Origin: Nitrosopumilus cobalaminigenes | Lineage (GTDB): Archaea > Thermoproteota > Nitrososphaeria > Nitrososphaerales > Nitrosopumilaceae | Reading direction: 5' to 3' | DNA: 64,000 nucleotides | NCBI RefSeq assembly: GCF_013407145.1 | Contig: NZ_CP026993.1 | Span: 372,001-436,000 of the forward strand | Shown: positions 26,026 to 32,935 of the stretch, in pieces | How the letters are laid out: each line of letters begins with the position of its first letter | Numbering within the stretch: the stretch's first letter is position 1 | Program-made: the position numbers and the translations under genes | The notes under the pieces: model-generated | Told to the model about the DNA's origin: nothing | The model's database searches: none | Seen by the model: only the letters and a program-made list of their open reading frames with translations

Positions 26026-27900
26026 ATGAAATTATTTCTGACAATTATTCCTTTGATATTTTTAGGAATTGTGGGTTTACAGGAATCATATGCTGAAGAT
26101 ATGGCAGTGGTAAATTCATCCATAACTCAGCAGGAATTAAAAACCATGGTTGAGAATTGGATGAATAATCCCGATGAGAATGATACAAACCAACGTCTAG
26201 AAATCATGAAAGCATATTATGCATTTAAAGAGACAGGACAGAAACTATCTCACGATAGAGAAGGATTAGTCTTGATGAACCAGATTACAAAAATGGTTAG
26301 TTTTGATATGCCTAGAGAGGAACTTGATGAATTAAGAAGTCAAGTGAGGGTGGAACTTGGATTAGAGACACCTTCTGAAACCAAAATTCTATACATTGAT
26401 TCAAAACTGGTTGACTGTGTTGGAGTTGGTCCACAAAAATGCATGAATGTTCGTGAGAGTATGGATTTCAGTTGGAAAAATTTCTATGATTCCATCAAAG
26501 GATTTGATTATGTTGAGGGAAAATCCTACAAGATTTCTGTAAAAGTAACTGATGTTGAAAACCCTCCTGCTGATTCATCAAGTAAAAAATATGAATTAGT
26601 TGAAATTCTTGATACTAAATCATACTCTAAACATATTCCATACAACAACATTTGTGCACCAGGTTATGTTTCACTTGGTGAAATCTGTGTTCTAAATGAC
26701 AGATGTGGACCTGGAATATATCCTGGAAAAGTCTGTGTTATGGATGGAGTAAAGCAACCCTATCTTAGACCATATCAGCAGGGCAATGCAGGAATTTCAG
26801 CAAACGATGTTATTTGTACAGAAGATAGACAACTACTCTTCAAGTCTGATGCAACACCTGTCTGTGTTAAACCAAGCTCTATGGATAGATTAGAAAAAAT
26901 TGGATGGCATGTTGACATACCACCTATTGCATGTACTTTGGAATATGCTCCTGTTTGTGGTGTTAATGAAAAAACATATGGAAACATGTGTGCATTAACT
27001 GCAGATCATGTTGCAATGAAAAACAAAGGTGAGTGTAAAGCAATTATGCATGACACTTTTGGACTATTTGAAAATACATTACAATATGCTTCTATACCTC
27101 CAATAGTGTCTGAAGAAAAAGGATATGTTGTAACTGAAATTGCAAATGGAGTATTTTGGCTTGTTGGAAGTGGATACCAGACAATGTTTCTAACTACTGG
27201 AGAGGGTGTTGTTGTAATTGATGCACCAAAACCTATTGGTGAAAAATATCTAGAAGCAATTAACGAAGTAACTGATGAACCCATCACTCACATGATTTAC
27301 TCTCATCACCATCAGGATCATACTGGGGCTGCAGGTATGATATTTTCTGAAGATATAACATACATTGCACACAAAGATGCTGCCGATTTGCTTGTATCTG
27401 ATAATGATCCTAACCGTCCTATACCCAATATGGTTCTTGAAGGTGATTTCAATACTCTGGAAATTGGTGATAAAACTATTGAATTACACAACATTGGGGA
27501 CTTTCATTCTAAAGGAAATTGGCTGATTCTTTTACCTCAATATGAAATTGCAATGCTAGTTGATTTGTTTCGTCCTGCTGAATCACCATATCGTGCATTT
27601 GGAGTAACTCCTGACATTGATTTGTATTTGGAAACTCATGATGTCTTGCAAACTTTTGATTTTACGGTTCTTGTATCAGGTCATACTGAATTACTTGCAA
27701 CAAAAAAACATGTAGGTACAAATCAAATGTTTACACAAAGCATAATGGATAATGCTCAGATTGGATTAGATTCTGATGTTGACTCTCTTGAAATATGTGT
27801 CAATACTTCTATCTCTCAATGGGAAGGGAAATTAGGAAATCTTGATGCGTTTATGGTTGATCATTGTAATGCAATGATAGAGTATCTGCAATCCAAATAA
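26026..27900 (+). CDS. secreted multidomain protein: DUF4377-like, Kazal and metallo-beta-lactamase domains
   Basis: The 624-residue protein has a signal peptide (1-23), a helical segment, and a domain at about 120-200 resembling DUF4377 (DCVGVGPQKCMNVRES, NPPADSSSKKYELVE). Next come a Cys-rich region (about 205-282) and a Kazal-type inhibitor domain (about 303-337: CTLEYAPVCGVNEKTYGNMC). A metallo-beta-lactamase domain follows (about 360-560) with HxHxDH at 427-432, His494, Asp513 and His553, so both metal sites look intact. It probably acts outside the membrane as a hydrolase of unknown substrate. It follows the oxidase gene by 66 bp, with its own promoter space. Confidence 0.75.
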   Translation: MKLFLTIIPLIFLGIVGLQESYAEDMAVVNSSITQQELKTMVENWMNNPDENDTNQRLEIMKAYYAFKETGQKLSHDREGLVLMNQITKMVSFDMPREELDELRSQVRVELGLETPSETKILYIDSKLVDCVGVGPQKCMNVRESMDFSWKNFYDSIKGFDYVEGKSYKISVKVTDVENPPADSSSKKYELVEILDTKSYSKHIPYNNICAPGYVSLGEICVLNDRCGPGIYPGKVCVMDGVKQPYLRPYQQGNAGISANDVICTEDRQLLFKSDATPVCVKPSSMDRLEKIGWHVDIPPIACTLEYAPVCGVNEKTYGNMCALTADHVAMKNKGECKAIMHDTFGLFENTLQYASIPPIVSEEKGYVVTEIANGVFWLVGSGYQTMFLTTGEGVVVIDAPKPIGEKYLEAINEVTDEPITHMIYSHHHQDHTGAAGMIFSEDITYIAHKDAADLLVSDNDPNRPIPNMVLEGDFNTLEIGDKTIELHNIGDFHSKGNWLILLPQYEIAMLVDLFRPAESPYRAFGVTPDIDLYLETHDVLQTFDFTVLVSGHTELLATKKHVGTNQMFTQSIMDNAQIGLDSDVDSLEICVNTSISQWEGKLGNLDAFMVDHCNAMIEYLQSK

Positions 27901-27913
27901 TTTCTTTTTAAAA

Positions 27914-28132
27914 TTAAATTCGTGGAAAATCTGCACGTCTTTTAGATTTTGGTTTAGTTCTCAAACGTTTGTGACAACACGGACACCAGACACCTTCATA
28001 GTGAATCCATTGATTACACATCTGGCATAACTTTTGTCCCAACTCATACCGTTTACTTAATCCATATCTTTTCACCTGAAACTCTTGACATTTCCCTATG
28101 CATAATGGATGTGGCCCTGCATTTCTTGACAT
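27914..28132 (-). CDS. 72-residue basic zinc-ribbon protein
   Basis: The peptide has a Cys pair (CIGKC, residues 11-15), then CQMC near 36-39 and CPCC near 50-53, followed by a strongly basic tail (KRLRTKPKSKRRADF). Four to six Cys could bind one or two zinc ions, and the tail suggests contact with nucleic acid. Its ATG overlaps the TAA of the upstream Cys-rich gene (TAATG), so the two are coupled. Confidence 0.65.
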   Translation of the reverse strand: MSRNAGPHPLCIGKCQEFQVKRYGLSKRYELGQKLCQMCNQWIHYEGVWCPCCHKRLRTKPKSKRRADFPRI

Positions 28133-28314
28133 TATGCTACCTCAGAAATTTGTGGCCTGTGATTCATATCTACCAATCTGCATAATGAGTGAATTTGTTC
28201 CTCTGATTCAAAGTGGCATTTTTTACAATCAAACTTGATAGTTTCATTGCAAATTGAACAATTTTGTTTGATTGTTAATTCTATTCCGCATTTTCTGCAA
28301 CTATCAATTCTCAT
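28132..28314 (-). CDS. Cys-rich micro-protein, family A copy 1
   Basis: The 60-residue protein has ligands C6-x2-C9-x9-C19-x2-C22-x7-C30-x2-C33-x8-H42-x2-C45, identical in register to the paralogues at 29950 and 31280. Eight ligands suggest two zinc sites (treble-clef or B-box-like). It is divergent from the one-TM micro-protein at 28421, and the 106-bp gap holds the shared 20-nt motif. Function unknown. Confidence 0.75.
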   Translation of the reverse strand: MRIDSCRKCGIELTIKQNCSICNETIKFDCKKCHFESEEQIHSLCRLVDMNHRPQISEVA

Positions 28315-28344
28315 GATAAAGATACGTCAAAATTGACAATATAC

Positions 28345-28368
28345 CTTAGTCAGCTGAATAGCTTACTT
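28345..28368 (+). promoter_or_regulatory. candidate operator, copy B of the shared 20-nt motif
   Basis: CTTAGTCAGCTGAATAGCTT (continuing AC) lies in the divergent promoter region between the Cys-rich gene at 28132-28314 and the TM micro-protein at 28421. It shares TAGTCAGCT and AGCTTAC with copy A at 24363-24387 in the opposite orientation. A common regulator is inferred. Confidence 0.4.
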
Positions 28369-28420
28369 GTCATTTGTTAGTTTTACCAGATTCTATCTAC
28401 TACTATTCCTAACTATAATC

Positions 28421-28570
28421 ATGAAATCACAACCAATCTCAAACTGGGATAAAATGGTTCATGCCCCTTTCAAAAAGGTCGTAAAATTTGACCTTCTCTG
28501 TATGGGAATCGGTGTAGTAATTGGAGTGGGCATTGGAGCATACTCTGTTGCTAGCGGAATCTTTGGCTAG
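28421..28570 (+). CDS. single-TM micro-protein with FKKVVKFDLLC core, copy 1
   Basis: The 49-residue peptide has a short polar start, the core MVHAPFKKVVKFDLLC (residues 12-27) and a Gly/Val-rich TM helix (about 28-47). The same 16-residue core occurs in the peptide at 31116, while the DNA differs at many third codon positions, which shows selection on the protein. The core is amphipathic and basic and probably lies on the cytoplasmic membrane surface. ATG at 28421 fits the copy-2 start better than in-frame upstream starts. Confidence 0.75.
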   Translation: MKSQPISNWDKMVHAPFKKVVKFDLLCMGIGVVIGVGIGAYSVASGIFG

Positions 28571-28666
28571 CAACAAAACTTCTTTTTTATAATTTTTGAC
28601 ATGACTAAAGGAATTCATTCAAACCATAGAATAAAATCTGTGATCATTTTTATCCTGTATTGAGTA

Positions 28667-29476
28667 GTGTTATCATTGACAGATCTATTTGATGAAACTG
28701 CAAATTATGTACTTGATTTAGCTAGTCCTCAAAGAATGCAAATTTTATTCAAGTTATTAGAAAAAAACTCTACTCCAACTGCACTAGCAAAAGAGATTGA
28801 TGCAACAAAACAAGAAGTACATAGAAATTTCACACGATTGGAAGAAAGCGGTTTAATTGAAAAGAAAACTGATGGAAAATACACGTTAACGACATTTGGA
28901 CAAACTGTATGTACTCAGGTTCCATCCTTGGTTTTTCTTACACAAAATAGGAAATATTTTGAAGAGCATAATTTTGGAGAAATTCCACATAAATTCAAGA
29001 TGCGTTGTGGGCAATTAGCTGCAAGTCAACGTGTAAAAGGATTTTCTAAAACAATGGAGCAGTGGAAGAATATTTACAAAAATTCTGATGAATACATCTA
29101 TGAAATATTATCAGAAGTTCCTTTAGACCTGATAGAGCCCCTGATAAAACAAGTTAAGAAGGGTACAAAATTTGATTATATTTTTTCTGAATCTGCAGTA
29201 GTTCCAAAAGGAAGAAAGGCCCTTCTCAAGAAATTGGGATTTGATAAATTGATGGATGATGGATTAATTCAAAGAAAAATGGCAAAAAATGTTCAAACAG
29301 TACTTGTAATGAATGAGAAAGAGGCATGCATAATGTTTCCAACAGTTGATGGGGAGGCTGATATTAGTGAGATGTTTTATTCAGAGGATCCAATGTTTCA
29401 TGAGTGGTGTCTTGACTATTTCAGATACTGTTGGTATGGCTCTGATGTTTTCAAAGAGAGTAAATTAAAAGAATAA
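28667..29476 (+). CDS. winged-helix transcription regulator, possibly FilR1-type
   Basis: The 269-residue protein has an N-terminal winged helix (about residues 15-85: LASPQRMQILFKLLEKNS, then TALAKEIDATKQEVHRNFTR and a wing ending KYTLTTFG). A longer C-terminal sensor-like domain resembles the FilR1/DUF1724 middle domain found in archaeal regulators. It should bind DNA as a dimer; the ligand is unknown. Start is GTG at 28667 or TTG at 28676. It lies between two micro-protein loci, so it is a candidate regulator of them. Confidence 0.7.
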   Translation: MLSLTDLFDETANYVLDLASPQRMQILFKLLEKNSTPTALAKEIDATKQEVHRNFTRLEESGLIEKKTDGKYTLTTFGQTVCTQVPSLVFLTQNRKYFEEHNFGEIPHKFKMRCGQLAASQRVKGFSKTMEQWKNIYKNSDEYIYEILSEVPLDLIEPLIKQVKKGTKFDYIFSESAVVPKGRKALLKKLGFDKLMDDGLIQRKMAKNVQTVLVMNEKEACIMFPTVDGEADISEMFYSEDPMFHEWCLDYFRYCWYGSDVFKESKLKE

Positions 29477-29623
29477 ACTCAATTTTCTACCTGTTTTCAT
29501 TCATTTTGTCATCAAAATAGTCGATGTGTCTTCATAAAGTGGAACTTGACTAGAACTTCACAGATCCAAACCCTGTTGTATTCGTTTTAATTTTTGCAGA
29601 TTTGAATTTGGTACCTGTGTGGC

Positions 29624-29797
29624 TTAGGCTTCTTTGGGAACATAGTTTTTACATGAACATTTTGTGCATAATATTTTTGATTGCAATTTTCCACTTGGCA
29701 TTGATGTACCTGGTAAGAAATCTCCGCTGCCTATTCTACCTAATGTAAGCTTGTGATCCTCTTTTGTGTGAAGGCAATTCTCACAATCATCATCCAT
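29624..29797 (-). CDS. 57-residue Cys-rich hypothetical protein
   Basis: The peptide has CENC at residues 5-8, His at 10 and 15, and CTKCSC at 44-49, separated by a Gly/Ser-rich middle. This is a plausible zinc-binding mini-protein with widely separated ligand pairs. It occupies the otherwise empty 29477-29949 region; nothing else was seen there. It is divergent from the Cys-rich gene at 29950. Confidence 0.55.
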   Translation of the reverse strand: MDDDCENCLHTKEDHKLTLGRIGSGDFLPGTSMPSGKLQSKILCTKCSCKNYVPKEA

Positions 29798-29949
29798 GAA
29801 TCAATAATGTAAACCTGAGTTATAATTCTGGCTATTCATTAGAACCCTTTATGACTATCTCAAATAGAGAATAATAAAATTAGTATTTCCTAATTAGCTG
29901 ATTCTAATTTTCGATTAGTTTTTAAATTTATTTTACTATACTATATCTC

Positions 29950-30135
29950 ATGGAAAATAAATCCTGCAAAATATGTACTTCTAGATTAGAAGTAGAACAT
30001 AGATGCAAATTCTGTAATGAGCCAACTAGACTCTTTTGTCACACTTGTGGGATAATGGCTGAAAAAATTGCACATCCTGCATGTATGATACTTGATGTTA
30101 ATAGAATGCTAATGCAAACAGAAATGCATCCATAA
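29950..30135 (+). CDS. Cys-rich micro-protein, family A copy 2
   Basis: The 61-residue protein keeps all eight ligand positions of the family (C6, C9, C19, C22, C30, C33, H42, C45) in the same register as 28132 and 31280, although the residues between differ a good deal. It is monocistronic as far as can be seen. The upstream region carries ATTAGCTGA at about 29892, a fragment of the shared motif. An AT-rich TATA-like stretch lies just before the gene. Confidence 0.72.
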   Translation: MENKSCKICTSRLEVEHRCKFCNEPTRLFCHTCGIMAEKIAHPACMILDVNRMLMQTEMHP

Positions 30136-30145
30136 TTTTTTCTTT

Positions 30146-30349
30146 TTACCTTGATTCAATAAAAATGACATCTACAAGATCATTGTTACTTCGTTTGGTA
30201 ACGGTATCTCGATTTGCATTGTGATGATTTTGCAAATGGGCCTTTCTAGTTTTTATTCCATAATTTCTGCATAATCTGCAAAAGTAGGTCACATGTCTCT
30301 GTGATTTTGGTTTTGCCTGATTCTCATATTCTGCAACTAAAGTTTGCAT
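30146..30349 (-). CDS. single C2H2 zinc-finger protein
   Basis: The 67-residue protein has one finger, FCRLCRNYGIKTRKAHLQNH (CRLC at about 24-27, His near 40 and 44-45), in a basic background (NANRDTVTKRSNN). I start at ATG 30349; the frame is open further upstream, but that part overlaps the promoter palindrome. It is divergent from hsp20 and convergent with the gene at 29950. Confidence 0.6.
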   Translation of the reverse strand: MQTLVAEYENQAKPKSQRHVTYFCRLCRNYGIKTRKAHLQNHHNANRDTVTKRSNNDLVDVIFIESR

Positions 30350-30391
30350 GATATGAGAAACATCATTCTGATATTTTAATATTGTCAGTAG

Positions 30392-30409
30392 TATGACATT
30401 ATTGTCATA
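30392..30409. promoter_or_regulatory. perfect palindrome in the hsp20 promoter region
   Basis: TATGACA (30392-30398) and TGTCATA (30403-30409) are exact inverted repeats around TTAT. It lies between the divergent zinc-finger gene and hsp20. A TATA-like CTTTATATTT follows at 30431-30440, so the palindrome sits where an archaeal operator or activator site would be. Confidence 0.5.
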
Positions 30410-30475
30410 TATAGATAATATATGCAAAATCTTTATATTTTGTAATCTCTATTACATTAAATCGGTGATTAAAAG

Positions 30476-30967
30476 ATGTTTGATGACCAATTCGAAAAAA
30501 CATTTCGAAGACTATCGAGCCCCTTTTTTTCAATGGGTGATGTCTTTGATGCTCCACAAGGAGAAATCCAAACACATGGACCATACTATTATGGTTATCA
30601 GATGACCATAGGTCCTGATGGAAAACCCATTGTAAAAGAATGGGGTAATACAAAGCCGCTCTCTGCAATTAGTGATTCTGGCATACGAGATGTGTATGTG
30701 GATGAGACGATTGATGAACAAGATCGTGTCATTAAACTCGTAGCTGAAATGCCTGGTATTGAAAAGTCTGACATCCAGGTTAATGTGGCAGATAATGTTG
30801 TATCAATTTCTGCAGAACACGGAGAAAGAAAGTATGGAACAAAGTTTCCATTAAAGTATGACGTTGATGGAAATTCTGCAAAAGCAAAATACACAAATGG
30901 TGTATTGGAGCTGACATTTTCTCTTGCCGAAAAAAAACCAAAAGGCAGGATTGTGTCAGTAGAATAA
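30476..30967 (+). CDS. hsp20: Hsp20/alpha-crystallin small heat-shock protein
   Basis: The 163-residue protein has an alpha-crystallin domain at about residues 72-163. It includes LVAEMPGIEKSDIQVNVADN, the conserved GVLELTFSL near the end, and a final RIVSVE. The N-terminal 70 residues are aromatic and glycine-rich, as in other small Hsps, and the C-terminal IxI anchor is reduced to IVSV. It is an ATP-independent holdase. It starts an apparent operon with three micro-proteins, with GGAGGT (30969-30974) after its stop. Confidence 0.88.
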   Translation: MFDDQFEKTFRRLSSPFFSMGDVFDAPQGEIQTHGPYYYGYQMTIGPDGKPIVKEWGNTKPLSAISDSGIRDVYVDETIDEQDRVIKLVAEMPGIEKSDIQVNVADNVVSISAEHGERKYGTKFPLKYDVDGNSAKAKYTNGVLELTFSLAEKKPKGRIVSVE

Positions 30968-30982
30968 TGGAGGTACAATGAA

Positions 30983-31105
30983 ATGAAAAATATTTCATCA
31001 ATCCATCAACTCAAAAAGTCTGTCAAATCTTCCATGGAGAAAGTTTCTTCATATCCTGAAGAAGTAATTTCTAAATGGAAGATTGGGAGAAAAAACTTTC
31101 CTTGA
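30983..31105 (+). CDS. 40-residue basic micro-protein in the hsp20 operon
   Basis: The peptide (starting MKNISSIHQLKKSVKSSMEK) is basic and helical, with no Cys. GGAGGT at 30969-30974 gives it a good ribosome-binding site; an ATG six bases earlier stops after two codons. Its stop codon overlaps the GAGGTGA ribosome-binding site of the next gene, which argues for coupling. No homology recognised. Confidence 0.5.
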   Translation: MKNISSIHQLKKSVKSSMEKVSSYPEEVISKWKIGRKNFP

Positions 31106-31115
31106 GGTGATACAT

Positions 31116-31268
31116 ATGGAAAAACAAAATACTTGGAATGCAATGGTACATGCTCCATTTAAGAAGGTAGTAAAATTTGATCTTCTTTGCATTGCAATGG
31201 GAATTCCCATTGGTGCAGGAATTGCAACTGCCTTTCTAACTGGTGACATATACAATCTAATTCCATAG
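31116..31268 (+). CDS. single-TM micro-protein with FKKVVKFDLLC core, copy 2
   Basis: The 50-residue peptide repeats the exact core MVHAPFKKVVKFDLLC (residues 10-25) of the peptide at 28421, followed by a TM helix (about 26-43) that differs in sequence. A strong GAGGTGA lies at 31104-31110. It sits between a basic micro-ORF and a Cys-rich micro-protein in the hsp20 operon. Function unknown; a membrane-surface adaptor is one guess. Confidence 0.75.
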   Translation: MEKQNTWNAMVHAPFKKVVKFDLLCIAMGIPIGAGIATAFLTGDIYNLIP

Positions 31269-31279
31269 GAGGAAAAAAT

Positions 31280-31462
31280 ATGCCAGACACGTTATGTAGA
31301 CGATGTGGAGGGGAGTTGGATGTGGGAAAGCAATGTTTTCATTGCACTCAGCCTATCCAACTAGTTTGTACAAAATGTACAAATCCTACAGAAGTTAGAT
31401 TCCACAGTCAATGCATGTACAGTGAGGAGATCCTATGTCATACAGTAGCTGCTCTTGCATAA
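31280..31462 (+). CDS. Cys-rich micro-protein, family A copy 3
   Basis: The 60-residue protein has the same C6/C9/C19/C22/C30/C33/H42/C45 register as the paralogues at 28132 and 29950, plus an extra Cys near the end (EILCHTV). It follows the TM micro-protein by 11 bp, with AGGAGG before the ATG, and is the last gene of the hsp20 operon, ending near a strong terminator hairpin. Confidence 0.75.
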   Translation: MPDTLCRRCGGELDVGKQCFHCTQPIQLVCTKCTNPTEVRFHSQCMYSEEILCHTVAALA

Positions 31463-31484
31463 GTCATAGAACACCTGATTCAAC

Positions 31485-31523
31485 CATGTGGGGGATCCCT
31501 TCTCCCTCACATGTGACCATTTT
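31485..31523 (+). terminator. strong GC-rich hairpin followed by a T-run
   Basis: CATGTGGGGGA (31485-31495) pairs with TCCCTCACATG (31503-31513), with one G-T wobble and a short loop, and TTTTT follows at about 31519-31523. In this AT-rich DNA the stem stands out. It closes the hsp20 operon and faces the convergent Nob1 gene. Confidence 0.65.
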
Positions 31524-31560
31524 TGAAATCATGTTAAGAAAATAAAATTTAAAGATATTT

Positions 31561-32040
31561 TCAATCTTTAAGCAATTTTCTTTTCAATGGAGTGCCACAA
31601 GCTGGGCATTCAGTCCCACTAGAGTGATTCGTTCTACACCCTGGACAATAATGCACCCATTTTCCAACATCTGTAATCCCTTTAGTCATAATTGGCGAAA
31701 TTTTCAATTCTAAATTTTTGGCTACGTTTGAAATGGCAAAATCATCAGTAATTATCTCACCCTTTGTTTCAATGCATAGTGCAATAACTGACATGTCTTG
31801 TTTTGAGAGTTGTGGAAAATCTCCAGTATCTTTAGCTGCTTTAATTGCACTTTTTGTTGATTCCTCGCTAGGCTCTCGAATTTTTAGTCTGTTAGTTTCA
31901 AGCAAAGTTCCTAATGCATCATGATTTTTCTTTATGTGTTTTATTTCATCATATACGGATGATGTTGTGTAACAGTCCTCTGATGATCGAAATGGGACTC
32001 CTGCATAAAAGGCACTGGCATCTAAAATTCTAAAATCCAA
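31561..32040 (-). CDS. nob1: rRNA maturation endonuclease Nob1
   Basis: The 159-residue protein has a PIN domain (ILDASAFYAG near the start with a catalytic Asp; KQDMSVIALCIE and EIITDDFAISNVA supply further acidic residues). A C-terminal zinc ribbon with CPGC and CPAC follows. Nob1 makes the final 3' cut of small-subunit rRNA. The proposed TTG start at 32040 overlaps the end of the NAD kinase gene by 11 bp, suggesting coupled translation. Confidence 0.88.
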   Translation of the reverse strand: MDFRILDASAFYAGVPFRSSEDCYTTSSVYDEIKHIKKNHDALGTLLETNRLKIREPSEESTKSAIKAAKDTGDFPQLSKQDMSVIALCIETKGEIITDDFAISNVAKNLELKISPIMTKGITDVGKWVHYCPGCRTNHSSGTECPACGTPLKRKLLKD

Positions 32041-32845
32041 GCTTGCTCATCTGTCTCAGTCCTCTTTTCTTTAATCTTAAAAAGACTGCTGGTTTTTTAT
32101 ATTTTTTAATTGTGATTGCTTCTTCATATCCAGCTGTTTTTACAACTTGTGCATCCATTGCGATATTACAATCATGAGAACAAGTAATTTCGATTTTTTC
32201 ATCTGGAACAATCAATGATGCCAATCTGTAAACTGGTGCAACAGGTGTAATGATTAAGACATCCAAACTTTCATGCAGAATTGGACCTCCAAGTGAAAAC
32301 GAATGTCCTGTAGAACCACTTGGTGTTGCGATAATTACTCCGTCCATCTTTTGTGTTACCGTATCGTCTTGAAATTTAATTTCAATTTCTGCAGTTTTTG
32401 TCAAATTTGTTCTTGTAATGTAAATTTCATTTAATGCAGGTGGGAATTCTTTTCCTCCGCATGAAGCTACCACTCTGGTTCTTTTGTCTAAAAAGAAATT
32501 ATCTTTTAAAATTTCTTCAATTGCATTATCAATTTCTTCAATTGTAATTTCTGCTAAAATTCCTCTGTTTCCTCCCACGTTAATCGTGAGAATTGGAGTT
32601 TCATTTTCTAAATTTCTAAAAACCCTGAGTGTGGTACCATCCCCTCCGAGAGTAATCACCAAATCCAGTTTTTCTTTCTTTAATTCTTCTAGTGTCTCAA
32701 GTTGTTTTGCCCCTTCAACTTCAATTGGGGATATTGTAAACACTGTAGATTTTTTTGCTAATAGTTTTTTTGTAACTTCTTTTGCAGCTTGCTCTGAATC
32801 CTTGGATCCTACCTTGCTTACCACTGCTACTTTTTGTAATTTCAA
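32030..32845 (-). CDS. nadK: NAD kinase
   Basis: The 271-residue protein has the GGDGT motif at residues 67-71, which binds phosphate and the catalytic Asp. A NEIYITR segment and the family's GVIIATPSGSTGHSFSLGGP, with the usual TP-GSTAY-like turn, follow. It phosphorylates NAD to NADP in the cytoplasm. The best start is TTG at 32845. It is divergent from the rhodanese gene at 32936. Confidence 0.9.
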   Translation of the reverse strand: MKLQKVAVVSKVGSKDSEQAAKEVTKKLLAKKSTVFTISPIEVEGAKQLETLEELKKEKLDLVITLGGDGTTLRVFRNLENETPILTINVGGNRGILAEITIEEIDNAIEEILKDNFFLDKRTRVVASCGGKEFPPALNEIYITRTNLTKTAEIEIKFQDDTVTQKMDGVIIATPSGSTGHSFSLGGPILHESLDVLIITPVAPVYRLASLIVPDEKIEITCSHDCNIAMDAQVVKTAGYEEAITIKKYKKPAVFLRLKKRGLRQMSKLGF

Positions 32846-32935
32846 GCAGTTCTTCTGAAGTCTATTTACATAAAAATGATATTTTTGTTATTCCTTGGAA
32901 AAACAAATAAGTATGAAAACAAATTCGTAGAAATT

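Noticed and set aside
28667-29476. A general transcription factor (TFB or TBP).
   Set aside because: No zinc ribbon with cyclin-like repeats and no TBP saddle motif; the N-terminal winged helix fits a specific regulator.
29477-29949. Possible non-coding RNA in the gene-poor stretch.
   Set aside because: A 57-codon Cys-rich ORF (29624-29797) explains part of it, and no stable fold stood out by eye in the rest.
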